Assembly: GCA_016285815.1 (NCBI GenBank)
Contig: JAEERN010000069.1
Coordinates: forward strand, 1 to 23,950
Direction of reading: 5' to 3'
Length of the DNA: 23,950 bases
From: Clostridiales bacterium
GTDB taxonomy: Bacteria; Bacillota; Clostridia; Oscillospirales; QAMX01
Under the pieces are notes generated by a model. The model searched no databases. It saw only the letters and a list, made by a program, of their open reading frames with translations, and was not told where the DNA came from. The position numbers and the translations under genes were made by a program. Positions 13,737 through 22,755 of this stretch are shown here, piece by piece (within the stretch, counting starts at the first letter, position 1; each line of letters starts with the position of its first letter).

Positions 13737-15761
13737 TTACTCTTCTTCGCCGCCGCGGTCTTCCGCCGCGTCCTCCGCCGAAGCGGACGCCGCGCCGTCT
13801 CCGCCCTCCGGGGCCGGACCGGTCCCGTCGCCGGGCTCCGCCGGCGCCGCCTCCGCGGTCTTCCGCGCCGCCTCGGCCTCGGCCCGGGCCCGGGCCTCTT
13901 CCTCGAAGGCGTCCTCCGCGGGCGTCCCCTCGTTTTCGCCGAAAACGCTGTTGAACTCCGCGGCGTTCATCTTTTCGTGCTCCAGCAGGAACGCCGCCAC
14001 GGCGTGGACCCGGTCGGCCTTTTCCGTCAGGATCTCTTCCGCCCTGCGATAGGCGTCCTTGATGATCCGGGTGATCTCTCCGTCGATCTTCGAGGCGATC
14101 TCCTCGGAATAGTTGTGCACCGTTCCGAAGTCCCGGCCGATGAAGACCTCGTTGCTCTCCGAGCCGTAGGCAATGGGGCCGATCTCGTCGCTCATGCCGT
14201 ACTTCATGACCATCTGGCGGGCCGTGTCCGTGGCCGAGGCGATGTCGGACGACGCGCCCGTGGAGATGTCGTCCAAAAAGATCTGTTCGGCCACGCGGCC
14301 GCCCAGCGCCGAGACGATGGACTCGTACATCTCGCTACGCGAGACGTAGGTCTTGTCGTCCTTGGGCAGCCACATGGTATAGCCGCCCGCCCGGCCGCGG
14401 GGGATGATCGAGACCTGGTGGACCGGCGACAGCGTGGGCAGGAAGCGCCGCACCACGGCGTGGCCCGCCTCGTGATAGGCCGTCAGCTTCCGGTCCAGAT
14501 CGGAGATGACCCGGCTCTTCTTTTCGGGGCCCATCTGGACCTTGATGACCGATTCGGAGATCTCGTCCATGCCGATCTTCGTCTTTTTGCGGCGCGCGGC
14601 CAGAAGCGCCGCCTCGTTCAGCAGGTTTTCCAGATCCGCCGGGCTGAAGCCGATGGTGGCCCGGGCGATCTCCTCGAAGTCCACGTTGGACTCAAAGGTC
14701 TTGCCGCGGGCGTGGATGCCAAGGATGGCCTTTCTGGCCTTGGCGTCCGGCATGCCGATATAGACCTGCCGGTCGAACCGGCCCGGACGCAGCAGCGCGG
14801 TGTCCAGGATGTCCGGCCGGTTGGTGGCCGCGATGATGATGACGCCTTCGTTGACGGTGAACCCGTCCATCTCCACCAGCAGCTGGTTCAGCGTCTGCTC
14901 CCGCTCGTCGTGACCGCCGCCCAGACCCGCGCCGCGCTGGCGGCCCACCGCGTCGATCTCGTCGATGAAGACGATGGACGGCTGGCTCTTCTTCGCCTGT
15001 TCGAACAGATCGCGCACGCGCGACGCGCCGACGCCGACGTACATCTCCACGAAGTCCGAGCCGGAGATGGACAGGAACGGCACGCCGGCCTCGCCCGCCA
15101 CGGCCTTGGCCAGATAGGTCTTGCCCGTTCCCGGAGGGCCCACCAGCAGCACGCCGCGGGGCACCCGCGCGCCCAGCTCGGTGTACTTCTTGGGCTCCTT
15201 GAGAAAATCGACGATCTCAGAGAGCTCTTCCTTTTCCTCGTCCGCCCCCGCCACGTCCGCGAAGGTAACGCGGTTCTTGCTCCCCACGTTGACGCGCGCG
15301 TGGGACTTGCCGAAGCTCATGGCCTTTCCGCCGCCGTTTGCCTGACGCATCATGAAGAACCACAGCAGGACCACCACGCCGATCAGCAGCAGATACGGCA
15401 CCAGCGACAGCCACCAGGGGACCTCGCGGGCCGGGATCAGATCGTACCGGGTCGGGACCTCCTGTCCGGCGGCGCGCTTTTCGTCCATGATCTCGTTGAT
15501 CTGGTTCAAAAACAGCGACAGATACGGGACCTTATAGGTCTTCTCCGTCCCGTCCTTCATGACCATGGTCAGCTTCGTGTCGTCGACGGTGAACTCCTTG
15601 ACCTCAGAGTTCCGGAAATAGTCGAGCACGTCCGAATAGGTGACGACGTCCGGGCTCTTGCTGCTGCTGCGGATCAGGATCGTCAGACCGATGATCAGCA
15701 GCACCAGCATCGCGCCGTAGACGAGGACGCCCTGCAGGTTTCTCTTTTTCAACTGATTCAC
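13737..15761 (-). CDS. ftsH: ATP-dependent zinc metalloprotease FtsH
   Basis: A 674-residue membrane-anchored AAA+ protease that degrades unstable and misassembled membrane and cytosolic proteins. Order of parts: TM1 at about 11-31, an extracytoplasmic domain, TM2 at about 117-138, Walker A GPPGTGKT (208-215), Walker B IVFIDEIDAVG, second region of homology NRPDILDTALLRPGRFDRQ, zinc site HEAGH (430-434) and D506 in GASSDIASATD. The last 60 residues are an Ala/Glu-rich low-complexity tail ending in acidic residues. The start is uncertain: GTG 15761 is preferred (GGGG six bases upstream), but TTG 15752 (AAAGGTG upstream) and TTG 15773 are alternatives; no ATG is available. It follows hpt by 57 nt, the common Firmicute order tilS-hpt-ftsH. 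Confidence 0.96.
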   Translation of the reverse strand: MNQLKKRNLQGVLVYGAMLVLLIIGLTILIRSSSKSPDVVTYSDVLDYFRNSEVKEFTVDDTKLTMVMKDGTEKTYKVPYLSLFLNQINEIMDEKRAAGQEVPTRYDLIPAREVPWWLSLVPYLLLIGVVVLLWFFMMRQANGGGKAMSFGKSHARVNVGSKNRVTFADVAGADEEKEELSEIVDFLKEPKKYTELGARVPRGVLLVGPPGTGKTYLAKAVAGEAGVPFLSISGSDFVEMYVGVGASRVRDLFEQAKKSQPSIVFIDEIDAVGRQRGAGLGGGHDEREQTLNQLLVEMDGFTVNEGVIIIAATNRPDILDTALLRPGRFDRQVYIGMPDAKARKAILGIHARGKTFESNVDFEEIARATIGFSPADLENLLNEAALLAARRKKTKIGMDEISESVIKVQMGPEKKSRVISDLDRKLTAYHEAGHAVVRRFLPTLSPVHQVSIIPRGRAGGYTMWLPKDDKTYVSRSEMYESIVSALGGRVAEQIFLDDISTGASSDIASATDTARQMVMKYGMSDEIGPIAYGSESNEVFIGRDFGTVHNYSEEIASKIDGEITRIIKDAYRRAEEILTEKADRVHAVAAFLLEHEKMNAAEFNSVFGENEGTPAEDAFEEEARARAEAEAARKTAEAAPAEPGDGTGPAPEGGDGAASASAEDAAEDRGGEEE

Positions 15762-15818
15762 ACCTTTCCCCAAAAAGCGCAGACGGCCGCCGTTTCCCTT
15801 TCCCGGCCGGGCGCCGCG

Positions 15819-16364
15819 CTATTTCGTGTAGACTTCCGGCTTCAAAACGCCGATGTACGGCAGGTTCCGGTACAGCTCGGCATAGTCGAGGCCGTAGCCC
15901 ACGACGAATTCGTCCGGCACCGTGAAGCCGGAATAGTCCACCGCAACGCTGACCTTCCGCCGGTCCGGCTTGTCCAGCAGGGTGCACAGCCGGATGCTGG
16001 CCGCTCCGCGGGTCTTCAGCAGCTCCAGGATATACGACAGCGTCAGACCGCTGTCCAGGATGTCCTCCACCACGATCACGTGTCTGCCGTTGATGTCGTG
16101 GTCCAGATCCTTGAGGATGCGGACCACGCCCGTGGTCTTCTGTCCCTTTCCGTAAGAGGAAACGCTCATGAAATCGATGTCGCAGTCCACCGTGATCTCG
16201 CGCATGAGGTCCGCCATGAACACCACCGATCCCTTGAGGACGCTGACCAGCAGCGGCTTGCGCCCCTGATAGTCCAGCGAGATCTCCCGGCCGATATCCG
16301 CCACGCGCTTCTTGATCTGCTCCTCGCTCAAAAGGATCCGTTCCACGTCTCTGTGCAGCTCCAT
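15819..16364 (-). CDS. hpt: hypoxanthine-guanine phosphoribosyltransferase
   Basis: A 181-residue type I phosphoribosyltransferase that salvages hypoxanthine and guanine to IMP and GMP using PRPP. The PRPP motif VIVVEDILDSGLTL spans about residues 96-109. Other family segments are VSVLKGSVVFMADL (the SVLKG diphosphate loop), FMSVSSYG and the base-binding VVGYGLDYAELYRNLPYIG near the C-terminus. Length is normal. The start at 16364 has AAGGCGG nine bases upstream. It lies 31 nt after tilS and before ftsH; TilS and HPRT cooperate in ftsH regulation in Bacillus, a possible reason for the conserved order. Confidence 0.97.
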   Translation of the reverse strand: MELHRDVERILLSEEQIKKRVADIGREISLDYQGRKPLLVSVLKGSVVFMADLMREITVDCDIDFMSVSSYGKGQKTTGVVRILKDLDHDINGRHVIVVEDILDSGLTLSYILELLKTRGAASIRLCTLLDKPDRRKVSVAVDYSGFTVPDEFVVGYGLDYAELYRNLPYIGVLKPEVYTK

Positions 16365-16395
16365 CGTCTTTTACCGCCTTACCTTATGATTTCTA

Positions 16396-17766
16396 TTATT
16401 GACCGCTTTGCCGTTTTTTTTCAAAAATGATCGCGACCTTTTCGCCGCCGTCCGCCGCCGGACGGTCCGCGTTGACGCCAAGCCCCGGCACGTAGAGCAC
16501 GCCCGCCCTGTCGGCCAGCACCGGCGTCTGCCGCCGCTCCCGCAGGGTCAGCTTCCGGTCGGAATAGATCCGGCGCAGGGGCTTTCGCCCGCTGCCCGCG
16601 TTCCGGCGGAAGGTGTCGCCGCTTTCGGCGGCGCGCACCACCAAAGCACCCTGTATTGTAGCAGAAGTCGTCTCAAAAATGTTGAATATTCTATAAATAT
16701 TTTTCTCCTGCGCCGGCGCCGCCCCCACGGACACGCGCCATTCGCCGAAGGCCACGGACCGCGTCCCGCCGGGGAACAGCAGCGACGCGGGAAAGGGCTC
16801 GTCGGAGCCGGCCTTCGCCCGGAAGGAAAGGGCCCCGTATTCGCCGCGGAAGTCCGCGCCGGGCAGGGACACGGAAAACCGGGCCCGCCCGGACAGGGCC
16901 GTCTCCAGCAGACGCCGCGCCGCGGCGCCGTCCAGCTCCGCGCCGGCCTGCGCCGCGGTCTGCCGCAGGATCCTCAGCGCGAGCACCCGGTCGGTGCGCT
17001 CCAGCAGCGCCCGGTCCAGCCGCCCGCCGTTGTCGGCCAGCGCGCGGGCCGCCTGGCGGTCCAGGAACTCGTCCTCGTCCCGCAGGATCAGGCTGTTCTC
17101 CAGGACCCGCTCCGGCACCGCGCCGGCCTGCGCCTTCAGCTCGGGCACCACCCGGCGGCGCAGGCGGTTCCGCAGGAACGCCTCGTCCGCGTTGGTCGAA
17201 TCGGTGACGAAGGCCTCGTCCCACAGGCGGCAGACCGCCTCGGTCTCCTCCCGGGTCAGGACCATGACCGGCCGGACCACGCGGCCGGTGCGCGGCGGGA
17301 TGCCGGACAGTCCCCGCGCGCCGCCGCCGCGGACCAGCCGCATCAGCACCGTTTCCAGATTGTCGTCCGCGTTGTGGGCCACGGCGATACGGTCCGCCTC
17401 CAGCCCGGCCAGCAGTTCATAGCGCAGCTTGCGCGCCGCCTCCTCCGTGCCGAGGCCCTCCCGGCCGGCCTTCGCCCGCGCGTCGCCCCGCAGCAGGGTG
17501 AAGGGCACGTCCAGCCGCCGGCACAGCGCCTCGCAGAACGCCGCGTCCCGCCGGGACTCGTCTCCCCGCAGCATGTGGTCCACGTGGGCGGCGCAGAGCT
17601 CCGCGCCCAGCGCGGGCCCCAGCTCGCGCAGCAGCAGCAGCATGGCCACCGAATCCGCTCCGCCGGACAGGGCGCAGACCACCCGGCTGCCCGGGGCGAT
17701 CAGCCCGTTCCGGCGGATCCAGCCCAGGACCTTTTCCCGGTAAAACGCCTTATCGCGGCTCTTCAT
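16396..17766 (-). CDS. tilS: tRNA(Ile)-lysidine synthase
   Basis: A 456-residue N-type ATP pyrophosphatase that attaches lysine to C34 of the CAU-anticodon tRNA-Ile so that it reads AUA; the enzyme is essential. The P-loop SGGADS is at 34-39, followed by CAAHVDHMLRGDES, the LRYELL region, VAHNADDNLETVLMRLVRGGG and GLSGIPPRTGRVVRPV. The C-terminal substrate-binding domains are present but diverged, ending in a short basic tail. ATG 17766 overlaps the dnaB 3' end by 17 nt and has no clear ribosome site, so coupling is likely. An AT-rich island at 16641-16710 interrupts the otherwise GC-rich gene and encodes a Phe/Ile/Asn-rich linker. Confidence 0.95.
   Translation of the reverse strand: MKSRDKAFYREKVLGWIRRNGLIAPGSRVVCALSGGADSVAMLLLLRELGPALGAELCAAHVDHMLRGDESRRDAAFCEALCRRLDVPFTLLRGDARAKAGREGLGTEEAARKLRYELLAGLEADRIAVAHNADDNLETVLMRLVRGGGARGLSGIPPRTGRVVRPVMVLTREETEAVCRLWDEAFVTDSTNADEAFLRNRLRRRVVPELKAQAGAVPERVLENSLILRDEDEFLDRQAARALADNGGRLDRALLERTDRVLALRILRQTAAQAGAELDGAAARRLLETALSGRARFSVSLPGADFRGEYGALSFRAKAGSDEPFPASLLFPGGTRSVAFGEWRVSVGAAPAQEKNIYRIFNIFETTSATIQGALVVRAAESGDTFRRNAGSGRKPLRRIYSDRKLTLRERRQTPVLADRAGVLYVPGLGVNADRPAADGGEKVAIIFEKKRQSGQ
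16655..16663 (-). promoter_or_regulatory. possible internal promoter in tilS
   Basis: Within the AT-rich island the minus strand reads TGCTACAAT, an extended -10 with a five-of-six core (16655-16660). No good -35 is seen at 16-18 bp. If active it would give hpt-ftsH extra transcription independent of dnaB. Confidence 0.3.
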
Positions 17767-19072
17767 GGGTCCGGTCGCGCGTGGTGAACCGCGTGAACTC
17801 TCCCTGCCAGTGGAAGGTGACGGACTTGGTCTGCCCGTGCCGGTTTTTGGCGATGATGCATTCGCACTCGTTCTCCTTCTCCGGCTCGCGGTAGAGGAAC
17901 AGGACGATGTCGGCGTCCTGCTCGATGGCGCCGGAATCGCGCAGGTCGGACAGCTTGGGCTTGGGATCGTCCTTGCGCTGCTCCGGCGCGCGGCTCAGCT
18001 GGGACAGACAGAGCACGGGGATGTTCAGCTCTTTGGCCATGATCTTCAGCGACCGGCTGATCTCGCTGACCTCAAGGACCCGGTTCCCGTCCCGGCGGCC
18101 ACCGCGGATCAGCTGGAGATAGTCGATGACCACCAGACCCACGTCCCGCTCCCGGCGGGCGCGGGCCTTGATCTCCGCCACTGAGATGTTGGAGGTGTCG
18201 TCGATATAGATGGGCAGCCGGCGCAGCCGCATGACCCCGTCCACCAGACGGGCCCACTCGTCCTTGCTCATGTTCGCCGTCCGCAGCTTGCCCAGCTCCA
18301 CCGAGATCTCGCTGGACAGCAGCCGCTGCACCAGCTGGATCCGGCTCATTTCCAGGTTGAAGATCAGCACCTTTTTTCCGTCGCCGTTCTCGGCGGCGTG
18401 GCGCGCGATGTTCAGCGCGACGCTGGTCTTGCCGACGCCCGGCCGGGCCGCCAGCAGGACCAGATCGGACCGGTTCAGACCGGTGATGTAATAGTCGAGA
18501 TCGCGGAACCCGGTGGGGATCCCGGGAAGCTTCCCGTTCTGCTGAGCCAGCGCGCGCATCTCGCGGATGCTGTCGTTGATGGCCGACTCGATGCTCACGA
18601 GTCCCCGGCCGGTGTTGTCCCCGCGCAGCTCGAACAGCTGCTGCTCCAGCGACTCGATCTGCTCGGCAAAGGAGCCGGATTCGCCCAGCGCGCGGGCGTT
18701 GGCCTCGCCCGTGATGGCGGCCAGACGGCGCAGCTTGGCCTTTCCCGCCACGATGGCCGCATATTCCTCCAGATTCTCCGCCGAGGGCGTGGCCTCCATG
18801 ACCTTGAAGAGATAGGCGCGCCCGCCGGCGTCGTCGTAGAGATCCGCTTCCTTGAGCCGGTCCAGCAGCGTGATGGGGTCGATGGTCACGCCGTCGGTGA
18901 ACATGGCCGTCAGCACCTCGTAGATCTTCCGGTTCTCCGGAACGTAAAAGTCGTCCGCCTTCAGCGACGAGATCGCCGAGGAAAAGGCCTGCGGCGCCAC
19001 CAGGATGCTGCCGATGACCGCCTGCTCCGCCTCGGCGCTGTACGGCTGTCTTTTCAGGACCAGATCTTCCAT
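17750..19072 (-). CDS. dnaB: replicative DNA helicase DnaB
   Basis: A 440-residue hexameric RecA-fold helicase that unwinds the replication fork. The N-terminal domain (about 1-150) has PYSAEAEQAVIGSIL and the DDFYVPENRKIY motif. The C-terminal motor has GIPTGFRDLDYYITGL, Walker A ARPGVGKTS (209-217), FNLEMSR, Walker B-like VGLVVIDYLQLI, CLSQLSRAPEQR and DLRDSGAIEQDAD. No intein is present. The start at 19072 has GGGAGG eleven bases upstream. A consensus promoter at 19112-19140 makes it the first gene of a long operon reaching toward 11037. In Bacillus nomenclature it would be called dnaC. Confidence 0.97.
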   Translation of the reverse strand: MEDLVLKRQPYSAEAEQAVIGSILVAPQAFSSAISSLKADDFYVPENRKIYEVLTAMFTDGVTIDPITLLDRLKEADLYDDAGGRAYLFKVMEATPSAENLEEYAAIVAGKAKLRRLAAITGEANARALGESGSFAEQIESLEQQLFELRGDNTGRGLVSIESAINDSIREMRALAQQNGKLPGIPTGFRDLDYYITGLNRSDLVLLAARPGVGKTSVALNIARHAAENGDGKKVLIFNLEMSRIQLVQRLLSSEISVELGKLRTANMSKDEWARLVDGVMRLRRLPIYIDDTSNISVAEIKARARRERDVGLVVIDYLQLIRGGRRDGNRVLEVSEISRSLKIMAKELNIPVLCLSQLSRAPEQRKDDPKPKLSDLRDSGAIEQDADIVLFLYREPEKENECECIIAKNRHGQTKSVTFHWQGEFTRFTTRDRTHEEPR

Positions 19073-19111
19073 TTCACCGGCTTCCTCCCTTTTTTGAGAT
19101 CAGTATCTCTT

Positions 19112-19140
19112 ATTATAGACCAATCGCGGCGGCCCGTCAA
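19112..19140 (-). promoter_or_regulatory. sigma-A promoter for the dnaB-tilS-hpt-ftsH operon
   Basis: On the minus strand there is -35 TTGACG (19135-19140), a 17-bp spacer and a perfect -10 TATAAT (19112-19117), 40 bp upstream of the dnaB start. It lies just beyond the dnaE stop; no terminator is seen after dnaE. Confidence 0.9.
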
Positions 19141-19164
19141 CCAAAACCTGCGCCGCCGCGGCCC

Positions 19165-22100
19165 TCACTTGACCACGACGCAGCCGCTTCCCAAAAGCCG
19201 CTCCAGCTCCGCCAGAAAGCGCGGATCCCCGTTCACCAGGTTCTCCGCGCCGCCGGACAGGCGCTTGTTCGTCGAGCTGACCCAGATCACCACCGGCATC
19301 TCGCCGGGGAACATCTGGAACAGCCCCTTGAGCCGGCGGAACAGCGCGGGCTCCTCCCGCGCGACCTTCAGAAAGAGCTTCTTCTGGGCGGCAGGCGCCG
19401 GATGCGGCGGCCCGTCGAACACGGTGCGGCGGTTGCTCTCGTCGTAGGGCGGCGGCGCCTCCGGCCCGCGGAAGGCGGCCGCCTCGGCCGCCGCCTTCTG
19501 TTCGGCCTCGACGGTGGCCGCCGTCCGCGCGGGGCGGCAGTCCTCGCAGATCAGCTTGGGCTCTTCGCCCTCGCGGATGCTGACCCGGCCCCGGACCACC
19601 ACGGCGTTCTCCTGCCGCAGATAGCCGCCGCAGGCGGTCAGCGTCTTGGGGAACACCAGCATCTCCAGACTGCCGGTCAGGTCCTCGAACCCCACGAAGG
19701 CCATGGTCTGGTTGGTCTTGGTGATCTTCTGCTTCACCGAGGTGACGATCCCGCCCACGGTGACGAACTTGCCGTCCATGCTCAGGTCCGGCCCGGCGTT
19801 CTCCTCTTCGCCCCCCTCGCCCGTCTCGCCGACGATCTCGGACAGGGGCGTGACGCGGGAGACCTCAAAGTCGCGGACGTACTCGTCCAGCGGGTGGCCG
19901 GACAGATAGATGCCCGCGGTCTCTTTTTCCATGGTGAGCAGCTCCCGGCGGGAGAACTCTTCCATGTCCGGCGGCTCGGGCTCCGGAGTCTCGGGCATCT
20001 CCTCCTCGCCGAAGAGACAGAACTGGTTCTCGTTTTTCCGGGCCAGCTCCCGGGAGGCGCTGTCGATCAGCTCCTCGTACATGGCCAGCATCTGGGACCG
20101 GAACAGGCCGAACCCGTCGCAGGCACCGCAGCGGATCAGCGCCTCGGCGACCCGCTTGTTGAAGTCGTAGGCGCTCATGCGGCGGCAGAACTCCGCAAAG
20201 CTGCGGAACAGGCCGTTCTCCTGCCGCTCGCGCACCAGATCCTCGATCAGCTTCTGGCCCACGTTCTTCACCGCCACCAGCCCGAAGCGGATGTTCCCGT
20301 CCTCCACGGTGAACCCGTCCTCGCTGTGGTTCACGTCCGGCGGCAGGATGGCGATGCCGAGAGCCTTGCACTCGGCGCTGTACTCCGCCACCTTGCCCGC
20401 GCTGTCCAGCACGCTGGACAGCAGCGCGCCCATGTACTCGCCGGGATAGTGGCATTTGAGATACGCGGTCTGATAACTGACCATGGCGTAGGCTGCGGCG
20501 TGGGCCTTGTTGAAGCCGTAGCTGGCAAAGCCCTCGATGTCCGCGAAGATCTCCGCCGCGGTCTCCGCGTCGATCCCGCGGCTGGCACAGCCCGGGACGC
20601 CCTCGTCGGCGTTGCCGTAGATAAAACTGTTCCGCTCGTGCTCCAGCACGGACATCTTCTTCTTGCTGATGGCCCGGCGCACGATGTCCGCGTGGCCCAG
20701 CGAATACCCGCCCAGCACGCGGAAGATCTCCATGACCTGTTCCTGATACAGCGGACAGCCGTAGGTCACGCCCAGCACCTGCTTCAGCAGCGGATGGCGG
20801 TACGTGACTTTTTCCGGATGGAATTTTCCCTCGATGTACTTGGGGATCTGGGCCATGGGACCCGGCCGGTACAGGGCGATGACGGCGCAGATCTCCTCGA
20901 TGGACTGGGCCTTCATGCCGACGGCCACGCCGGTCATGCCGCTGCTCTCCAGCTGGAACACGCCGCAGGTCTTGCCCTCGGCCAGCATCTGAAAGGTCGC
21001 CGCGTCGTCGTCGGGGATGGCTTCGATGGAAAAATCCGGCACCTTTTTCCGCACCTGCTGCACGGTGTCGTCGATGATGGTCAGGTTCCGAAGCCCCAGA
21101 AAGTCCATCTTGACCAGCCCCAGCTCCGCCACGGTGTTCATGGGAAACTGGGTGACCACGGCCTCGTCGTTCTTGGACAGCGGGACGTACTCCACCGTGG
21201 GCCTGGGCGTGACCACCAGCCCCGCCGCGTGGGTCGAGGCGTTGCGGGGCATCCCCTCCAGCCCCCGGGCGATGCGGATCAGCCGCTGGACGGCGGGCTC
21301 CGCCTCGCACAGCTCTCTCAGCTGGGACGACTTCTCCAGCGCCTTGTCGATGGTGATGTGCAGCTCGTTGGGGACCAGCTTGGCGATCTTGTCCACCTCG
21401 GCGTAGGACAGGTCCAGCACGCGCCCCACGTCCCGGATGACGCCCCGGGCGGCCATGGTGCCGAAGGTGATGATCTGGGTCACGTGGTCCGCGCCGTAGC
21501 GCCGGACCATATAGTCGATCATCTCGCCCCGGCGCTTGGGACAGAAGTCCACGTCGAAGTCCGGCATGGAGACCCGCTCGGGGTTCAAAAACCGCTCGAA
21601 GGACAGGTCGTACTGGATGGGACAGATCTGGGTGATCCCCATGCAGTAGGCGGCGATGCTGGCCGCGCCGGAGCCGCGGCCCGGGCCCACGGGGATCCCC
21701 GTGCGCCGGGCATAGTTCACATAGTCCGCCACGATCAGGTAATAGTCGGCGTATCCCATGCGGGTGATGACGTCCAGCTCGTACGCCAGCCGGTCGCGGT
21801 GTCCCTGGGGCGCGTCCGGCCCGTAGCGGCGCGTGAACCCCTCTTCGCACAGCCGCCGCAGATAGGCGGCGCTGTCGGTCTCGCCGGGGGGCAGCGGGAA
21901 GACGGGCTGGATGTAGCCCTGGAAGGAAAACTCCACGTGACACCGCTCGGCGATGCGCACGGTGTTCTCCAGCGCCTCGGGGACGGAGGGGAAGAGCGCC
22001 GTCATCTCGTCGCCGCTCTTCAGATAAAACTCGTCGCTCCCGAACCGCATCCGGTCCGGGTCGTTCAGCTTTTTGACCGTCTGGATGCACATCAGAACGT

Positions 22101-22755
22101 CCTGAAGCTCCGCGTCCTCGCGGCGGACGTAGTGGGCGTCGTTGGTGGCAACCAGCGGCAGGCCCGTCTCGGCGTGCATCCGCAGCAGGGCAGCGTTGAC
22201 CGTCTTCTGCTCGGGGATCCCGTGATCCTGAAGTTCCAGATAGAAGTTGTCCGGCCCGAAGATCCCAGACAGCTCCAGCGCAAAGGCCTTGGCCTCTTCA
22301 TAGCGCCCCTTGAGGATCAGCCGCGGGATCCGCCCGGCGATACAGGCCGACAGGCAGATCAGCCCCTCGGCGTGCTGCCGCAGCAGGTCCACGTCCGCCC
22401 GGGGCTTGACGTAAAACCCCTCGATCCACGCGGCGCTGACGATCTTCATCAGATTGCGGTAGCCCGTCTCGTTCTCGCACAGCAGGATCAGATGCTCGGA
22501 CTCGGCGTCCAGCTCATAGGTGCGGTCGAAGCGCGTCCGGGGGGCCAGATAGATCTCGCAGCCGATGACGGGGCGGATCCCCGCCTCGGTGGCCGCCTTC
22601 CAGAAATCGTAAACGCCGTACATGACGCCGTGGTCCGTGATCGCCAGCGCGGTCTGTCCCAGCTCTTTGGCCCGGGCCACCGCCTCGCTGATCCGGCACG
22701 CGCCGTCCAACAGGCTGTATTCGCTGTGTACGTGAAGGTGAACGAACTCTCTCAT
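19165..22755 (-). CDS. dnaE: DNA polymerase III alpha subunit, DnaE type
   Basis: A 1196-residue C-family DNA polymerase. Domains in order are an N-terminal PHP domain (about 1-280), palm with catalytic Asp pair in PDFDVDF (about 399-401) and a third Asp in VKMDFLGLRN (about 551), fingers with VFQLESSGM and GPMAQIPKYIEGK, an HhH region around 810-870, and an OB fold near 1005-1075. All nine PHP metal positions appear kept: HLHVH, TDH, CEIYL, SEHLIL, SACIAG and NDAHYV. The start at 22755 has AAGGAGG four bases upstream and overlaps the whiA stop by 4 nt. Length is near E. coli DnaE (1160) rather than Bacillus DnaE (about 1115). Firmicutes normally also have PolC, which is not in this window. 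Confidence 0.97.
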   Translation of the reverse strand: MREFVHLHVHSEYSLLDGACRISEAVARAKELGQTALAITDHGVMYGVYDFWKAATEAGIRPVIGCEIYLAPRTRFDRTYELDAESEHLILLCENETGYRNLMKIVSAAWIEGFYVKPRADVDLLRQHAEGLICLSACIAGRIPRLILKGRYEEAKAFALELSGIFGPDNFYLELQDHGIPEQKTVNAALLRMHAETGLPLVATNDAHYVRREDAELQDVLMCIQTVKKLNDPDRMRFGSDEFYLKSGDEMTALFPSVPEALENTVRIAERCHVEFSFQGYIQPVFPLPPGETDSAAYLRRLCEEGFTRRYGPDAPQGHRDRLAYELDVITRMGYADYYLIVADYVNYARRTGIPVGPGRGSGAASIAAYCMGITQICPIQYDLSFERFLNPERVSMPDFDVDFCPKRRGEMIDYMVRRYGADHVTQIITFGTMAARGVIRDVGRVLDLSYAEVDKIAKLVPNELHITIDKALEKSSQLRELCEAEPAVQRLIRIARGLEGMPRNASTHAAGLVVTPRPTVEYVPLSKNDEAVVTQFPMNTVAELGLVKMDFLGLRNLTIIDDTVQQVRKKVPDFSIEAIPDDDAATFQMLAEGKTCGVFQLESSGMTGVAVGMKAQSIEEICAVIALYRPGPMAQIPKYIEGKFHPEKVTYRHPLLKQVLGVTYGCPLYQEQVMEIFRVLGGYSLGHADIVRRAISKKKMSVLEHERNSFIYGNADEGVPGCASRGIDAETAAEIFADIEGFASYGFNKAHAAAYAMVSYQTAYLKCHYPGEYMGALLSSVLDSAGKVAEYSAECKALGIAILPPDVNHSEDGFTVEDGNIRFGLVAVKNVGQKLIEDLVRERQENGLFRSFAEFCRRMSAYDFNKRVAEALIRCGACDGFGLFRSQMLAMYEELIDSASRELARKNENQFCLFGEEEMPETPEPEPPDMEEFSRRELLTMEKETAGIYLSGHPLDEYVRDFEVSRVTPLSEIVGETGEGGEEENAGPDLSMDGKFVTVGGIVTSVKQKITKTNQTMAFVGFEDLTGSLEMLVFPKTLTACGGYLRQENAVVVRGRVSIREGEEPKLICEDCRPARTAATVEAEQKAAAEAAAFRGPEAPPPYDESNRRTVFDGPPHPAPAAQKKLFLKVAREEPALFRRLKGLFQMFPGEMPVVIWVSSTNKRLSGGAENLVNGDPRFLAELERLLGSGCVVVK

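Noticed and set aside
13977..16430. Plus-strand open frame of about 800 codons opposite ftsH, hpt and the tilS end
   Set aside because: It spans several unrelated minus-strand genes in their antisense; no recognisable protein features.
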